Positions 16,797 through 25,932 of a stretch of 64,000 nucleotides of DNA are shown piece after piece. Below the pieces are notes generated by a model, which ran no database searches, was not told the origin of the DNA, and saw only the letters and a list, made by a program, of their open reading frames with translations. Where the stretch lies: the NCBI RefSeq assembly GCF_040549045.1, contig NZ_JBEWTB010000002.1, positions 3,166,501 through 3,230,500 of the forward strand, given 5' to 3'. A program made the position numbers and the translations under genes. Origin of the DNA: Endozoicomonas sp. NE40. Its GTDB lineage: Bacteria > Pseudomonadota > Gammaproteobacteria > Pseudomonadales > Endozoicomonadaceae. Positions within the stretch are counted from its first letter, which is position 1; every line of letters begins with the position of its first letter.

Positions 16797-17624
16797 ATGA
16801 ATAGTTCCAGTAACCAGATGTCAGTGTCCAGCGCTATCGGGCTTTCGGCAGTGACAGCTGCGGCTGCCAACGAAACAGCCAGAAGCTCGATTATGTCAGG
16901 TGTCTCCTGGCTTGGCAGGTCTTTATGCAGTATACCGGGGCAGTTGGCAAACAACGCTGAATGGTTTACAGATGGAATCAGAAATCAGGTTTTTAAAGCT
17001 ACTAGTTATTTAATCCCGTCTCTGAAGCCTCTGGCTGAACGTGAGGTGGCGGTTAACACTCTGATTCGTCCTTTCAGCTCAATGGTTGGCGAGTCCGGCG
17101 CAAAGGCAACAGGCAGTATCAGTGCAGGTTCATTGGGATGGGCTGGCATTACGCCATTGTTTTACCTGACAAAGACAGGGGTAAATACCTGTCGGCGTTA
17201 TTTAAGAAGCCATCAACAATATAAACTGGCTAATGGAGCTTTGAACGACTACTCAGAAAATGCGTCAGCGGCTCTTGACCATGCAAACGATGTTCTGACA
17301 AAGGATGCCGAGCGATACCGGAAACTGTCTGAACGATCAGTACTACCGGGGTGGAAAGGCTTATTGATGGCTGCTGTTCCCGCTATTCTGCTGGCTCCTG
17401 AGCTGGGTGCCGCTGCTATAGCGGCCGGAGTGGTTGCAGGCGTTTCCCAGATTACCAGTAATGCCTGGGAAAAGTGGGCAAACAGCAGCATGCTTAATCA
17501 GACGCAGGAACATATTCAGCATGTAAGAACCAGGCGTAAACAGTTAGAACTTGAAGCAACTAATTATATTCTTGAAGGTCGACTTGCCCGTCTGGAAAGG
17601 ACTGTTCTCGGAGGTGAAGCATGA
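16797..17624 (+). CDS. unknown protein, first of a tandem paralogous pair
   Basis: This 275-residue protein has no family I recognise. It starts with a Ser/Ala-rich segment without a clear signal peptide. It has hydrophobic Gly/Ala-rich stretches (about 95-130 and 195-225, LMAAVPAILLAPELGAAAIAA) that could be membrane-active helices, followed by a charged, coiled-coil-like C-terminus (HVRTRRKQLELEATNYILEGR). It shares with the next protein, in the same order, RNQVFKATSYLIPSLKPLA, AEREVAVN, SLGWAGITPLF, DAERYRKLSERSVLPGWKGLL and WEKWANSSM. The start has a good GGAGGT site. Its TGA overlaps the next ATG (ATGA), indicating translational coupling and perhaps a hetero-oligomer. Confidence 0.8.
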   Translation: MNSSSNQMSVSSAIGLSAVTAAAANETARSSIMSGVSWLGRSLCSIPGQLANNAEWFTDGIRNQVFKATSYLIPSLKPLAEREVAVNTLIRPFSSMVGESGAKATGSISAGSLGWAGITPLFYLTKTGVNTCRRYLRSHQQYKLANGALNDYSENASAALDHANDVLTKDAERYRKLSERSVLPGWKGLLMAAVPAILLAPELGAAAIAAGVVAGVSQITSNAWEKWANSSMLNQTQEHIQHVRTRRKQLELEATNYILEGRLARLERTVLGGEA

Positions 17625-18454
17625 TCGACTCTCACCACCAAATTTCAGCGCCGACTGTTATCGGGCTGGCCACAACCTGTTCAACAGCAGCAGCGCTAGC
17701 CACCACCCCTTCAGGCAGGAAGGCGGTCAGTACCTTGGGAAGACTCGCTTACAATCAGCCATCACTACTGGCAGGGTATGCTGCAGGATGTCTGGAGGGA
17801 ATCAGGACTCAGGGGCTTAATGCCGTCAGCTACTTTATTCCTTCAGCCAAAGCTCTGGCCGGGCGGGAGATTACTGTTGGAATCCTCGGGTCAATAACCG
17901 GCAGGGCGGAAATCAAAGCGGCTGGTCGTATTAGCCTGGGAGCTCTGGGCTGGGTGGCTGTAACACCGGTTTTCCAGCTGGTAAAAACCTTTATGAACGC
18001 ATGCCACCGCTCCATAGAAAGTGGACAGCAGAATCAGCTTATTGAAATGATGCGTAATAAAGCTACCTTTGGAGCGCTGGAGCTTGGAAAACGGAGTCTG
18101 GAAAGAGATGCGGAACATTACAAAGCATTGTCAGAACGCTCTGTCATACCGGGCTGGAAAAGCTTGCTGCTCACCACTGTGCCAACAGTCCTGCTGGCTC
18201 CTGAACTGGGAATAACGGCGTTGGCAGCCGGAGCCGTTGCGGGTGCAGCCCAGATTGCCGGTAATGCATGGGATAAATGGGCAAACTGCAGTATGTACTC
18301 TAGTACGAATGAGCGTATAAAAAGCCTGGATATTACTCAAAGGACGATACAGCTCAAAAGCAAGAGTGAAGAGTTGGTTATGCACTATGAGACTGCCGAA
18401 GAGGCATCACAGACTGTTCAGTCAAAAAACTTGCCGGGCGCTGTTCCGAAATAG
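17621..18454 (+). CDS. unknown protein, second of a tandem paralogous pair
   Basis: A 277-residue paralogue of the preceding gene; the two match along their length (RTQGLNAVSYFIPSAKALA, GREITV, SLGALGWVAVTPVF, DAEHYKALSERSVIPGWKSLL, LLAPELGITALAAGAVAG, WDKWANCSM). The order is a hydrophobic N-terminal helix, a central Gly-rich hydrophobic segment, a conserved SERSV-PGWK motif, a hydrophobic Ala/Gly helix and a charged tail. No catalytic signature is evident. Its 3' end overlaps the convergent AraC-type regulator gene by 37 bp. Two diverged but collinear copies in one coupled unit suggest the products work together, for example as a membrane-associated complex or secreted effector pair; this is inference. 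Confidence 0.8.
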   Translation: MIDSHHQISAPTVIGLATTCSTAAALATTPSGRKAVSTLGRLAYNQPSLLAGYAAGCLEGIRTQGLNAVSYFIPSAKALAGREITVGILGSITGRAEIKAAGRISLGALGWVAVTPVFQLVKTFMNACHRSIESGQQNQLIEMMRNKATFGALELGKRSLERDAEHYKALSERSVIPGWKSLLLTTVPTVLLAPELGITALAAGAVAGAAQIAGNAWDKWANCSMYSSTNERIKSLDITQRTIQLKSKSEELVMHYETAEEASQTVQSKNLPGAVPK

Positions 18455-19179
18455 TTTTTGAACAGCCGGTTAAAAGCACTCAGACTGGCAAAACCTACAT
18501 TCATCGCCACACTGGTCACCGGTTCGCCGCTGGCCAGTCTTTTTAACGCTTCCACCAACCGTACCTGTTGCCGGTACTGTACAAACGACATGCCCAGTTC
18601 CGACTTGAACAGGCGGCTTAGTGTACGACTGCTGATGTGTGCCTTGTCGGACCATTGCTCAAGTGTTTCATTGTTATGGGGGTGTTGCAGAATTGCCTGA
18701 CAAACAGGCAATAGTCGTTTATTGCCGCAATTGGGAATACTGAGCTTCACAGAAGGCGACCGTTTCAACTGGTCAATAGTAACCAGCAGCAGGCGTTCGA
18801 TGCTGCTGTCCGGGTTCAGGTCTTCCGGCAGGTCTGACAGATGCACAAGCAGTTCCCGCAGTAAGGGCGATACGCTCAGAACACAGCTTGTTTCTGGCAG
18901 ACCCGGATAGTCTTCAGCCCGGATATACAGGCTTTTCATCTCTGCCCGCCCATGCATCGTCACCCTGTGTGGCACCCGTGGTGGCACCCAGACGGCGCGT
19001 TGGGGGGGACTCACCCACAGGTTGCCAGGCACATTCACAACCATGACACCACTGCAGGCATAGAGCAGCTGGGCGTAGTTGTGGCAATGCCATTCATTCA
19101 CATGCCCGTTGGGGTGTTCCACAGAGTAGGCAATGAAGGGCGTGTTTAACTGCGAGGGTAAATGATGAGGCTTGATCAT
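18418..19179 (-). CDS. AraC-family transcriptional regulator with cupin-type N-terminus
   Basis: The 253-residue protein has an N-terminal AraC_binding cupin region (HVNEWHCHNYAQLLYACSGVMVV, WVPPRVPHRV). Its C-terminal double helix-turn-helix runs from about 155 to 253 (ETLEQWSDKAHISSRTLSRLFKSELG, PVTSVAMNVGFASLSAFNRLFKNYFG). The layout matches the NimR/YdhB-like group that controls an adjacent exporter gene. It is divergent from the MFS transporter at 19303 and the two share a 123-bp intergenic region with an inverted repeat, so it very likely regulates that transporter. The 3' end overlaps the preceding plus-strand gene tail to tail. Confidence 0.93.
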   Translation of the reverse strand: MIKPHHLPSQLNTPFIAYSVEHPNGHVNEWHCHNYAQLLYACSGVMVVNVPGNLWVSPPQRAVWVPPRVPHRVTMHGRAEMKSLYIRAEDYPGLPETSCVLSVSPLLRELLVHLSDLPEDLNPDSSIERLLLVTIDQLKRSPSVKLSIPNCGNKRLLPVCQAILQHPHNNETLEQWSDKAHISSRTLSRLFKSELGMSFVQYRQQVRLVEALKRLASGEPVTSVAMNVGFASLSAFNRLFKNYFGTAPGKFFD

Positions 19180-19232
19180 GGTCGGCTTTTGTCTGAAATG
19201 GGCATGTGGTCGTCATATATGAGGCTATTCGC

Positions 19233-19254
19233 CAGTTTAAAACAAAGTAAACTG
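19233..19254. promoter_or_regulatory. inverted-repeat operator candidate between regulator and transporter
   Basis: CAGTTTA (19233-19239), an 8-base spacer, and TAAACTG (19248-19254) form a perfect 7-bp inverted repeat in the divergent promoter region. It is a probable binding site for the neighbouring AraC-type regulator. Confidence 0.6.
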
Positions 19255-19302
19255 CGACGGCATCGTTACTACTTCGAGAAGAGTTACTGATCCGAGCCAG
19301 AT

Positions 19303-20472
19303 ATGGATAAACGCAAGTTTCATTTCCAGGTGATGAGCCTGGGTCATGCCCTTGACCACTTTTTTGTTTTGATTTTCCCGACTGTTGTTCTGGTGTTGCA
19401 GAAAGAATGGGGTCTCAGTTACGCAGAGCTGCTCAAATACGGAAGCCTTGGAGTGTTGGCCTACGGTTTGGGCTCTCTGCCCTCAGGTTGGCTGGGGGAT
19501 CGCTGGAGCCAGCGCGGCATGATGAACGTCTATTTCTACGGAATGGGGTTGTCTGCCATCTTCAGTGCATTTGCACAAACCCCGGAACAGCTGGCGGCAG
19601 GGGTAGCGGCTATTGGTCTGTTTGCCTCTGTTTATCACCCGGTAGGTACTGCCCTGGTGTTCAGTACCGCTGAAAAAACCGGACGAGCCATTGCCATGAA
19701 CGGGGTTGCAGGGAATATCGGGCTGGCGTCAGCTGCTATTGTCACAGCCTTTATCTCCGAGCTGATTAACTGGCAGGCGGCGTTTATTATTCCCGGTGTC
19801 ATCTGCGTACTGACCGGGGTCGCCTACTCCTGGGTATCGGGAGATGTGTCTGCCATTCATCGAAAAAGCAGTAGAGACACAGAAGCTCTCGACAGAGGTG
19901 CCATGATCAAACTGTTTATTGGTATTGCTGTTATTGCCTGTCTTGGAGGGCTGGTGTTCCAGAGCATGACAACAGCCCTGCCGAAAATGGTGGAGTCTGC
20001 CTTTACCGGGTCTCTGGGGCAGACAGGTATGATCGCCACTACTGTCTTCCTGGTGGCTGCTACTGTGCAAATAGTCATTGGTGAGCTGCTTGACCAGATT
20101 CCAGCCCGCTCCCTGTTGCTGGTCATTGCACTGGGACAGGTGATATTCCTGATTCTGGCGTCTATGGCTTCTGGCTGGTGGTTGATTCTGGTACTGGTTT
20201 GCCTGATGTTTTTTACCTTTGGGCAGATTCCAGTTAATGACTGGCTGATTGGTCATTATGCGGCGGATGAATGGCGTTCACGTTTCTATGCCATGAAGTA
20301 CACTCTGGGCTTGAGTGTAGCAACCGTAGCGTACTGGTTGATCGCTGTCGTACACGACAATACCGGTGAGTTTACGCTCCTGTATCTGATTCTGGCAGCG
20401 GTGATGAGCCTTTCTGTTATTGCAGCATGGTTTATGCCAGGAACACAGGTGCAGCAGGAAGCACTTGCCTGA
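19303..20472 (+). CDS. MFS transporter, Fsr-like
   Basis: A 389-residue protein with about 12 hydrophobic segments and the MFS motif GWLGDRWSQR after TM2. The opening MSLGHALDHFFVLIFPTVVLVLQKEWGLSY is typical of the fosmidomycin-resistance-like and related exporter group, and the motif SVYHPVGTALV also fits. It resides in the inner membrane and probably exports a small molecule or drug. The divergent AraC-type gene and shared operator candidate point to substrate-induced expression. The start codon has only a weak Shine-Dalgarno sequence. The substrate is not known. Confidence 0.88.
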   Translation: MDKRKFHFQVMSLGHALDHFFVLIFPTVVLVLQKEWGLSYAELLKYGSLGVLAYGLGSLPSGWLGDRWSQRGMMNVYFYGMGLSAIFSAFAQTPEQLAAGVAAIGLFASVYHPVGTALVFSTAEKTGRAIAMNGVAGNIGLASAAIVTAFISELINWQAAFIIPGVICVLTGVAYSWVSGDVSAIHRKSSRDTEALDRGAMIKLFIGIAVIACLGGLVFQSMTTALPKMVESAFTGSLGQTGMIATTVFLVAATVQIVIGELLDQIPARSLLLVIALGQVIFLILASMASGWWLILVLVCLMFFTFGQIPVNDWLIGHYAADEWRSRFYAMKYTLGLSVATVAYWLIAVVHDNTGEFTLLYLILAAVMSLSVIAAWFMPGTQVQQEALA

Positions 20473-20497
20473 TTTCAATAAAAGCTGTTTGAAAATA

Positions 20498-20531
20498 AAC
20501 AACAGAGGGGTTATTCAGCCCCTCTGTTGTT
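20498..20531. terminator. bidirectional terminator between MFS and bat operon
   Basis: A 13-bp perfect stem (AACAACAGAGGGG / CCCCTCTGTTGTT) with an 8-base loop lies between two convergent genes. The minus side is followed by TTTATTTTC, so it works best for the bat operon. Confidence 0.88.
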
Positions 20532-20543
20532 TGTCTCACGCCA

Positions 20544-21383
20544 TTAAATATTTTGTTCGATTAATGTTGTTGAGCGCACTGGCAGCCACGCAGTCGACCC
20601 ATTACTCAACCTGACTTCCTGCCAGCGGGCATGCTCCTGCAACAGTACAAATTCCGTACCCTGGTTAAGCGGACTGGTGAAAGCCGGAGCAAAGACCAGG
20701 CCGGGGCCTTTGCGAGCTGTGACATCCATGGCTGTGATCACGCCAGTGCTGACTGCCGGTGTATAGGCGACTCTGAAAAGCGTCATCACACTGGTCAGCA
20801 GCATCACGCTGGCCGCCACAATAATGCGACTTTTCTCGGTTCGGTCTGAACGGATAAACACCCATACCTGCCACCAGAACAGACAATAGATGGCAATGGC
20901 AAACAGCAGCCAGACGCTGGAGCTGACGACGCTGTGAGAAAGCGCCAGCCACTGGGTGCCAAAACGGTCAGGCAGGTTATCAAGGCGCTGTTTGCGTACA
21001 TGGCTCAGGTTGTGGGACAGTTCCTTACTCTTATAGCCCAGCTCCTCTGCCCGGCGATACCAGAGCACACTTTCACCATAACGCCCGGCGTGGAACCAGC
21101 TGTTGCCAATGTTGTAGGCAAGGGCTCCGTGGTTAATGCCTTCGGACTGCCACAGGGCTTCCAGTTTGCCAGCCACCAATGTGTGGGCTTCGCGTCCGCG
21201 TGTCGGGTAACTCTGGCTCAGTTGCAGGGCTTTGAGGTGTTCTTCCCGCAGGGATAACAGCTGCTCGTTAAGGCCAGAGCCTTCAGCCAGACCAGAGCCT
21301 TCAGCCAGACCAGAGCCTTCAGCCAGACCAGAGCCCGGCAGAGACAGAAACAGACTCAGGGTAAAAATAAGAAAGCGTTTCAT
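20544..21383 (-). CDS. batE: BatE-like membrane protein with TPR and SH3-type regions
   Basis: The 279-residue protein has a signal peptide directly followed by three to four copies of GSGLAE (from an 18-bp tandem repeat). A TPR-like region follows (NHGALAYNIGNSWFHAGRYGESVLWYRRAEEL), then two hydrophobic helices (about 155-200) and a C-terminal SH3-like domain (VTARKGPGLVFAP, GTEFVLLQEHARWQEVRLSNGSTAWLP). This is the layout of BatE, the last gene of many aerotolerance operons. Its ATG overlaps the batD stop (ATGA) and the operon ends in the terminator at 20498-20531. The Bat membrane complex is thought to help MoxR-type chaperoning or stress tolerance. Confidence 0.85.
   Translation of the reverse strand: MKRFLIFTLSLFLSLPGSGLAEGSGLAEGSGLAEGSGLNEQLLSLREEHLKALQLSQSYPTRGREAHTLVAGKLEALWQSEGINHGALAYNIGNSWFHAGRYGESVLWYRRAEELGYKSKELSHNLSHVRKQRLDNLPDRFGTQWLALSHSVVSSSVWLLFAIAIYCLFWWQVWVFIRSDRTEKSRIIVAASVMLLTSVMTLFRVAYTPAVSTGVITAMDVTARKGPGLVFAPAFTSPLNQGTEFVLLQEHARWQEVRLSNGSTAWLPVRSTTLIEQNI
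21274..21336. repeat. 18-bp tandem repeat, about 3.5 copies, in batE
   Basis: CCAGAGCCTTCAGCCAGA repeats exactly at 21274, 21292 and 21310, followed by a half copy. On the coding strand it encodes GSGLAE repeats right after the signal peptide core. The copy number could vary by slippage without changing frame. Confidence 0.95.
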
Positions 21384-23182
21384 GACAGCACTCCATTGGC
21401 TGGTAATGCTTTATCCAGTTGCTGCATCAGATCAATCAGTGCTTTACGACCGGATGGCGAGTGAGAAGTCGGCTTTGTTGCATACTGCTGTTGCAGCAGG
21501 CTCAGCTGCTGGCTTATTGCCTGAATCAGAGCCTGATCCACATCAAGGGAAGACAGTTTTGCTGTCAGAGACTGTTCGTTTAATCTGGAAGGCTGCAGAC
21601 CAATACGACGGTGAAAGTATGCTCCCAGCGGTGCCAGAGGATCATTAGTGTTTGTCAGGTCAGCACGCAGCCGGGCAATGGCACTGCTGCTGCGGTAAGC
21701 CTGCCATTTTTTCCTGATCGCCGGGTACAGACCAAACAGAACGACAGCGGGTGGACAGATCAGCAGTGCAAACAGCAACCAGGGTGTTAATGGCCCCTGC
21801 TGACTGTCAGTATCGATCAGCTGTCTGGTCCAGTCATGCTCCCAGATGCCATCCTTGTCAGGCTTCACAGGGTTGCTTAACTGAACATCGGCAGACAATT
21901 CACTGCTGCTGATATTAAAACGCTCAACCGGAATCACTGTCAGTGGCACAGGCTCGGTCACATAGTCGCGGTAATGACCGGTTTGCGGATCAAAGTAGTT
22001 GATCACGAGGGGCGGGATTTCGGAAGTCTCCGCCAGTTTGGGAAACAGGCTCTGGCGCACAATCCGGACATCTTGCTCGTAAACCGCAGGAGACGCGGAA
22101 CCGGGAATGTCAAAGCTGTGGATAAACGCTCTTTCATTTTGTAAATCAGGCAGTTGAGCAATTTCTGAATGTGGATGAATAACATCAAAACGCAACTGCA
22201 TGGGCTCACCCTGTCGTACGGTTTCCGGTTCAGCAGTAACTGTAATGTCCGGACGACCCACCATGCCGGTAAAGTGTTCCGGTACACCGGAGGGGAGCGG
22301 CTTAACCTCAAAACGAACCGGTTCAGACAGGGTCATCAGCCGCACGGGCGCTTCATCTTTTGCCACTCGCTCAGCTTCAAAGAAGTTGTTATCGAAGTGA
22401 GCCGGGAAGCGGGAGCCTCTGAACTGCTGAGAGCCGTGCTTCCAGATTTGCTGATCCACGCTGGCCATCAGAACACCGGGCTGCAGGTCAAAAGTGCCTG
22501 CTTCCAGCGGCTGAATCTTGTAGTGAAAATGGATGCGGTACTGATTATCAGGCAGACCATGCCAGCGGGCGATAATACGACGGTTGCCGACTGGCAGGCC
22601 GATGGCGTTAGCGTCTCTGGATGTAAACGCATCCCAGGGTTCTACCGGCCTGATGGCGGCACTTTCAAACTCAGGCAGAAGAATGTTAACCGCTTTCAGC
22701 GCGTTTGGCTGAATGGAGGTAATCCATTCAAACTGTACGTCAATGGTCTGTCCAAGATAAATGCTGTCGGTCGTGTGGCTGACATTGATGCTCATCGCAT
22801 CCGTCACTGTCGGCATGGTGACCGTGATAGATTCTGATGCATCGGTCTGCTGCTCACCGAGGGTAAAGACAGGCAAAGTCAGTTCACCGGACTTTAAGGG
22901 TGTCAGGCGAACCGGATAGCCCATTACCGGTGTGCCGTCCCGTTGCAGTCTGACCGCCGGGCGCTGTGTCACCATAAAGTCGCTGGTGGCGGCAATGGAC
23001 AGCTTCAGGTCATCAGAGGGCGGATTCAGGGCCAGTACAACAAAGTCGGCAGGTTGCCCCTGCCATACTGTCTCATCTGGCTTCTCAAGAATAAGTTGCC
23101 AGTCTGTATCACTGGCGTAGGCTGTCGGAAACACCAGAAGTGCCAGAAATCCGAACAGAAATTGTTTAAAGTAGCTTGTCAT
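21380..23182 (-). CDS. batD: BatD (oxygen tolerance protein)
   Basis: The 600-residue protein has a signal peptide (about 1-23) and a long series of beta-sandwich segments typical of BatD (SIYLGQTIDVQFEWITS, ADFVVLALNPPSDDLKLSI, PDITVTAEPETVRQGEPMQLRFDVIHP). One transmembrane helix lies near residue 460 (PWLLFALLICPPAVVLFGLYPAI), with a cytoplasmic tail of about 110 residues. It is anchored in the inner membrane with the large part in the periplasm. It lies between batB/C (6-bp gap) and batE (ATGA overlap), so it is co-transcribed and probably part of the same membrane complex. Confidence 0.93.
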   Translation of the reverse strand: MTSYFKQFLFGFLALLVFPTAYASDTDWQLILEKPDETVWQGQPADFVVLALNPPSDDLKLSIAATSDFMVTQRPAVRLQRDGTPVMGYPVRLTPLKSGELTLPVFTLGEQQTDASESITVTMPTVTDAMSINVSHTTDSIYLGQTIDVQFEWITSIQPNALKAVNILLPEFESAAIRPVEPWDAFTSRDANAIGLPVGNRRIIARWHGLPDNQYRIHFHYKIQPLEAGTFDLQPGVLMASVDQQIWKHGSQQFRGSRFPAHFDNNFFEAERVAKDEAPVRLMTLSEPVRFEVKPLPSGVPEHFTGMVGRPDITVTAEPETVRQGEPMQLRFDVIHPHSEIAQLPDLQNERAFIHSFDIPGSASPAVYEQDVRIVRQSLFPKLAETSEIPPLVINYFDPQTGHYRDYVTEPVPLTVIPVERFNISSSELSADVQLSNPVKPDKDGIWEHDWTRQLIDTDSQQGPLTPWLLFALLICPPAVVLFGLYPAIRKKWQAYRSSSAIARLRADLTNTNDPLAPLGAYFHRRIGLQPSRLNEQSLTAKLSSLDVDQALIQAISQQLSLLQQQYATKPTSHSPSGRKALIDLMQQLDKALPANGVLS

Positions 23183-23188
23183 AAAACC

Positions 23189-24922
23189 TTACCAGTCCCG
23201 ATCAACCGTATTCTGTCGTTGCTGATCCAGTTGTTGTAATTCGCCCTCAAGTTGCCGGGCCTGATCCAGAATCTGTTTGGCATTGGCAGACGGGGTCGGT
23301 TCCAGTAAATCGCCAAACATTGTGTCCATGTCGTCAAATTCCGCGCTGTCACTTTCATCGACATCGGAATCTGTTGACTCGTCACCTTCCTGCTCAAGGC
23401 TTTCTTCACCCTCTTCACTTTCAGAGTTGGCTTCAGTCTCACTTTCTTCTTCCTGATCGCCCTGTTGCTGTTCCTGCTGCTGAACCGTGTCAATGTCCTG
23501 ATGCAGGCGATACTGTTCCAGAGCCAGCCACTCCAGATTACGCTTGCTGGGCTCATGCTCCGGGTCGGTCAGCAGAATATCACGGAGGACTTTTCTGGCT
23601 TCGCTGAGGTAGATTTCCGGGTCAACGTACTCGTCGGACTGCATCGCTTCTTCAAAGAAAGCTTCTTCTATGAAATCAACCGGACTCAGGAAATCGTCGT
23701 AACTGCTGTTTGCCAGATGAATCAGAGACGTGGCCAGGTTGTAACTGGCTGCCACAGCGGTTGGCTGATCATCCGCCAGATCGGCTACCTGCCGGTACAG
23801 GCTGGCAGCGTCGGCATACAGCTTCTGCTCTATCAGGTCGGAAGCGCGCTGTTCCAGTTCATGAAGGTCAACCGGATCCTGGGCGTGGCTTGCGCTGACT
23901 GCCAGCAGCAACAGGCAGGGCAGCACCGCAGAGGTGGACACCCTGACAGGCCACTGCATCAGTGACAGAACCAGCAGCAAAGCGGCCAGTGCCATCAGGT
24001 AGGGGTAGCCTTCGGTGTACTCAAGCACTTCCCCCTGCTCACGACTGTCTGCTGGCCAGAGTACTCGCAGCTGGTCGAGAATACCGGGCAGGTCGAGCCA
24101 GGCAGTGCCAACCGGAAAGTAAATGCCCTGGTCTGCCTGCTGTGCCAGAGATCGGAGACGAGTGCCGTCCAGTCGACTCCAGTGCTCCCGACCTTCATCC
24201 ATTGCCCAGTCTTTGCCATCACGGGTTGGAACCCTGGCACCAAACTGAGTGTCGCCCAGACCAATAATCAGCAGTCGTGTACCCAGCTGGTTCATTAACG
24301 CAATGGCTTCTTCAGGGTTTTCGCCCAGGTCTTCACCATCGGTAATCAGGACAATATCAGCGGCTTCAGGGTTACCGGAGTTACCGCTGTCCAGCATTTT
24401 TTCAAGCACTGTCATCAGGGCGTCGCCAATCCGGGTACCACCCGTTGCCACGGTTCCCGGACCGATGTTATCCAGCAGGGTATTCAGGAATACCCGGTCA
24501 CGGGTCACCGGAGACTGGATGGAGGTTTCGCCGGCAAAGGCCGCCAGACCAATCCGGTCATTCGATGAGGTGTTAACCACCTGTCGTATAGCGGTACGGG
24601 CAACTTCCATGCGGTTCGGGCGGGCATCATCCGCCAGCATGGAACGGGACACATCCAGCAGAAATATGATGTCTCGTCCCTGGTCCTGTAACCCTTTAGG
24701 TTGAGGATTCCAGGCCGGGCGGGACATGGATACGGACAGCAAAGCAATGGTGACCAGCATCGTCGCCGAGCGACGACTGACCGCTGGCAGGGAAAGATGT
24801 TTGCTGAACTGCTTCAGGTCGCTGCGGCTTTTCTGTTGCTGGTAAACAGCCAGAAAACACCATGCCGGTATCAGTGCCAGCAGCCAGAGCCACTGGGGTG
24901 CTAACAGGGTCAATTGATTCAT
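23189..24922 (-). CDS. batB: BatB/BatC fusion: VWA domain plus TPR and acidic tail
   Basis: I choose ATG 24922 because it has a good GAGGAG site 6 bases upstream and overlaps the batA stop (ATGA); an upstream in-frame start at 24973 would add 17 unlikely residues. The protein (577 aa) has N-terminal membrane helices and a von Willebrand A domain with MIDAS motif DVSRSM and later ITDGED. Another helix follows at about 290-310, then a TPR region (ADAASLYRQVADLADDQPTAVAASYNLATSL) and a strongly acidic, Gln/Glu/Ser-rich tail. The fusion of BatB and BatC functions is common in gammaproteobacteria. It is embedded in the inner membrane and probably pairs with BatA. Confidence 0.92.
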   Translation of the reverse strand: MNQLTLLAPQWLWLLALIPAWCFLAVYQQQKSRSDLKQFSKHLSLPAVSRRSATMLVTIALLSVSMSRPAWNPQPKGLQDQGRDIIFLLDVSRSMLADDARPNRMEVARTAIRQVVNTSSNDRIGLAAFAGETSIQSPVTRDRVFLNTLLDNIGPGTVATGGTRIGDALMTVLEKMLDSGNSGNPEAADIVLITDGEDLGENPEEAIALMNQLGTRLLIIGLGDTQFGARVPTRDGKDWAMDEGREHWSRLDGTRLRSLAQQADQGIYFPVGTAWLDLPGILDQLRVLWPADSREQGEVLEYTEGYPYLMALAALLLVLSLMQWPVRVSTSAVLPCLLLLAVSASHAQDPVDLHELEQRASDLIEQKLYADAASLYRQVADLADDQPTAVAASYNLATSLIHLANSSYDDFLSPVDFIEEAFFEEAMQSDEYVDPEIYLSEARKVLRDILLTDPEHEPSKRNLEWLALEQYRLHQDIDTVQQQEQQQGDQEEESETEANSESEEGEESLEQEGDESTDSDVDESDSAEFDDMDTMFGDLLEPTPSANAKQILDQARQLEGELQQLDQQRQNTVDRDW

Positions 24923-25932
24923 CCCAGTCTCCTCAGCCAGGTGGCACTTAACAGAGCTGACAGCATCAGACATAACAGTGCCAGCAGGGCGAAAGGCTGG
25001 AAGGCTGGTACCTGGTCGGTAAAGACGACGGTTTGCAGCTTTGAGGTTTCCAGATCATTAATTGCCTGATAACCGGCTACCAGGGACTCATAATCATACG
25101 CCCGGTTATAAACGCCTCCCGTCGTTTCTGCCATGGCTTGCAATACCCAGTCCACACGGACGGCTTCATTGCGGCTGTCGAGCATATCGGTGGGTTCATT
25201 ACCAATAAAAATGGTATAAATTTTGATGTCCCACTCTTTGGCCAGGGCAGCTGCCATCATGGGGGAGTAAGTGCCGGAGTTGTTTTCACCATCTGTGATC
25301 ATGATGATGACCTTGCTTTTAACCTTTTCATCCAGACCGTACTCATTCTCATACTCGCTGAGCTGTGCTGCCGCCAGGGCCGTTGCATCGCCAATGGCGG
25401 TACCGTCTTCTTCCATACGGGTGGGTGGATGAACATGGCGTGCCATACTGACCAGTGCATCGTGAGAGTCAGTCAGCGGGCTGATAACTCTTGGAAAACG
25501 GGCAAAGGTGATCAGGGAGATCAGGTCTGCCGGACGCCCTTCCAGCTGGTCATCATCGCCAATAATAAAGGCTTCCAGTACTTCCTTGGCAACGGTCATA
25601 CGGTTGCTGCGCTTGCCGTCCAGATCCATACGAATGTTCATGGAGGAAGAAACGTCCAGCACTACGGCAATCGCAATGCCTTCCTGTTGTTCCGTTGATT
25701 CAGATACTTCACGCCGGGGCTGCGCCAGAGCCACAATAATCAGTGCCAGCGCCAGCAGTTGCAGGGCAGTGGTCAGCCATAGCCATTTCTGGCGATAGCT
25801 GGCTGGCAGGTCTGTGACCAGTGGCAGATGGGAATAACTAATTCCCTGTCGTCTGTTTCGACGCCAGCAATAAAAAGACAGCAGTGGTATAAGAGCCAGT
25901 AACCACAGCAGCATCGGGTACTTCACACTCAT
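24919..25932 (-). CDS. batA: BatA, membrane VWA-domain protein
   Basis: ATG 25932 is preferred: AGGAG lies 8 bases upstream and the ATG overlaps the stop of the DUF4381 gene; ATG 25938 is too close to the site. The protein (337 aa) has two N-terminal helices, a VWA domain with MIDAS motif DVSSSM and the conserved TDGENN, and a C-terminal helix (FQPFALLALLCLMLSALLSATWL). This is the standard BatA layout. BatA and BatB are homologous VWA proteins that act with the MoxR ATPase encoded first in this operon; metal-dependent partner binding is expected at the periplasmic VWA domain. Confidence 0.93.
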   Translation of the reverse strand: MSVKYPMLLWLLALIPLLSFYCWRRNRRQGISYSHLPLVTDLPASYRQKWLWLTTALQLLALALIIVALAQPRREVSESTEQQEGIAIAVVLDVSSSMNIRMDLDGKRSNRMTVAKEVLEAFIIGDDDQLEGRPADLISLITFARFPRVISPLTDSHDALVSMARHVHPPTRMEEDGTAIGDATALAAAQLSEYENEYGLDEKVKSKVIIMITDGENNSGTYSPMMAAALAKEWDIKIYTIFIGNEPTDMLDSRNEAVRVDWVLQAMAETTGGVYNRAYDYESLVAGYQAINDLETSKLQTVVFTDQVPAFQPFALLALLCLMLSALLSATWLRRLG

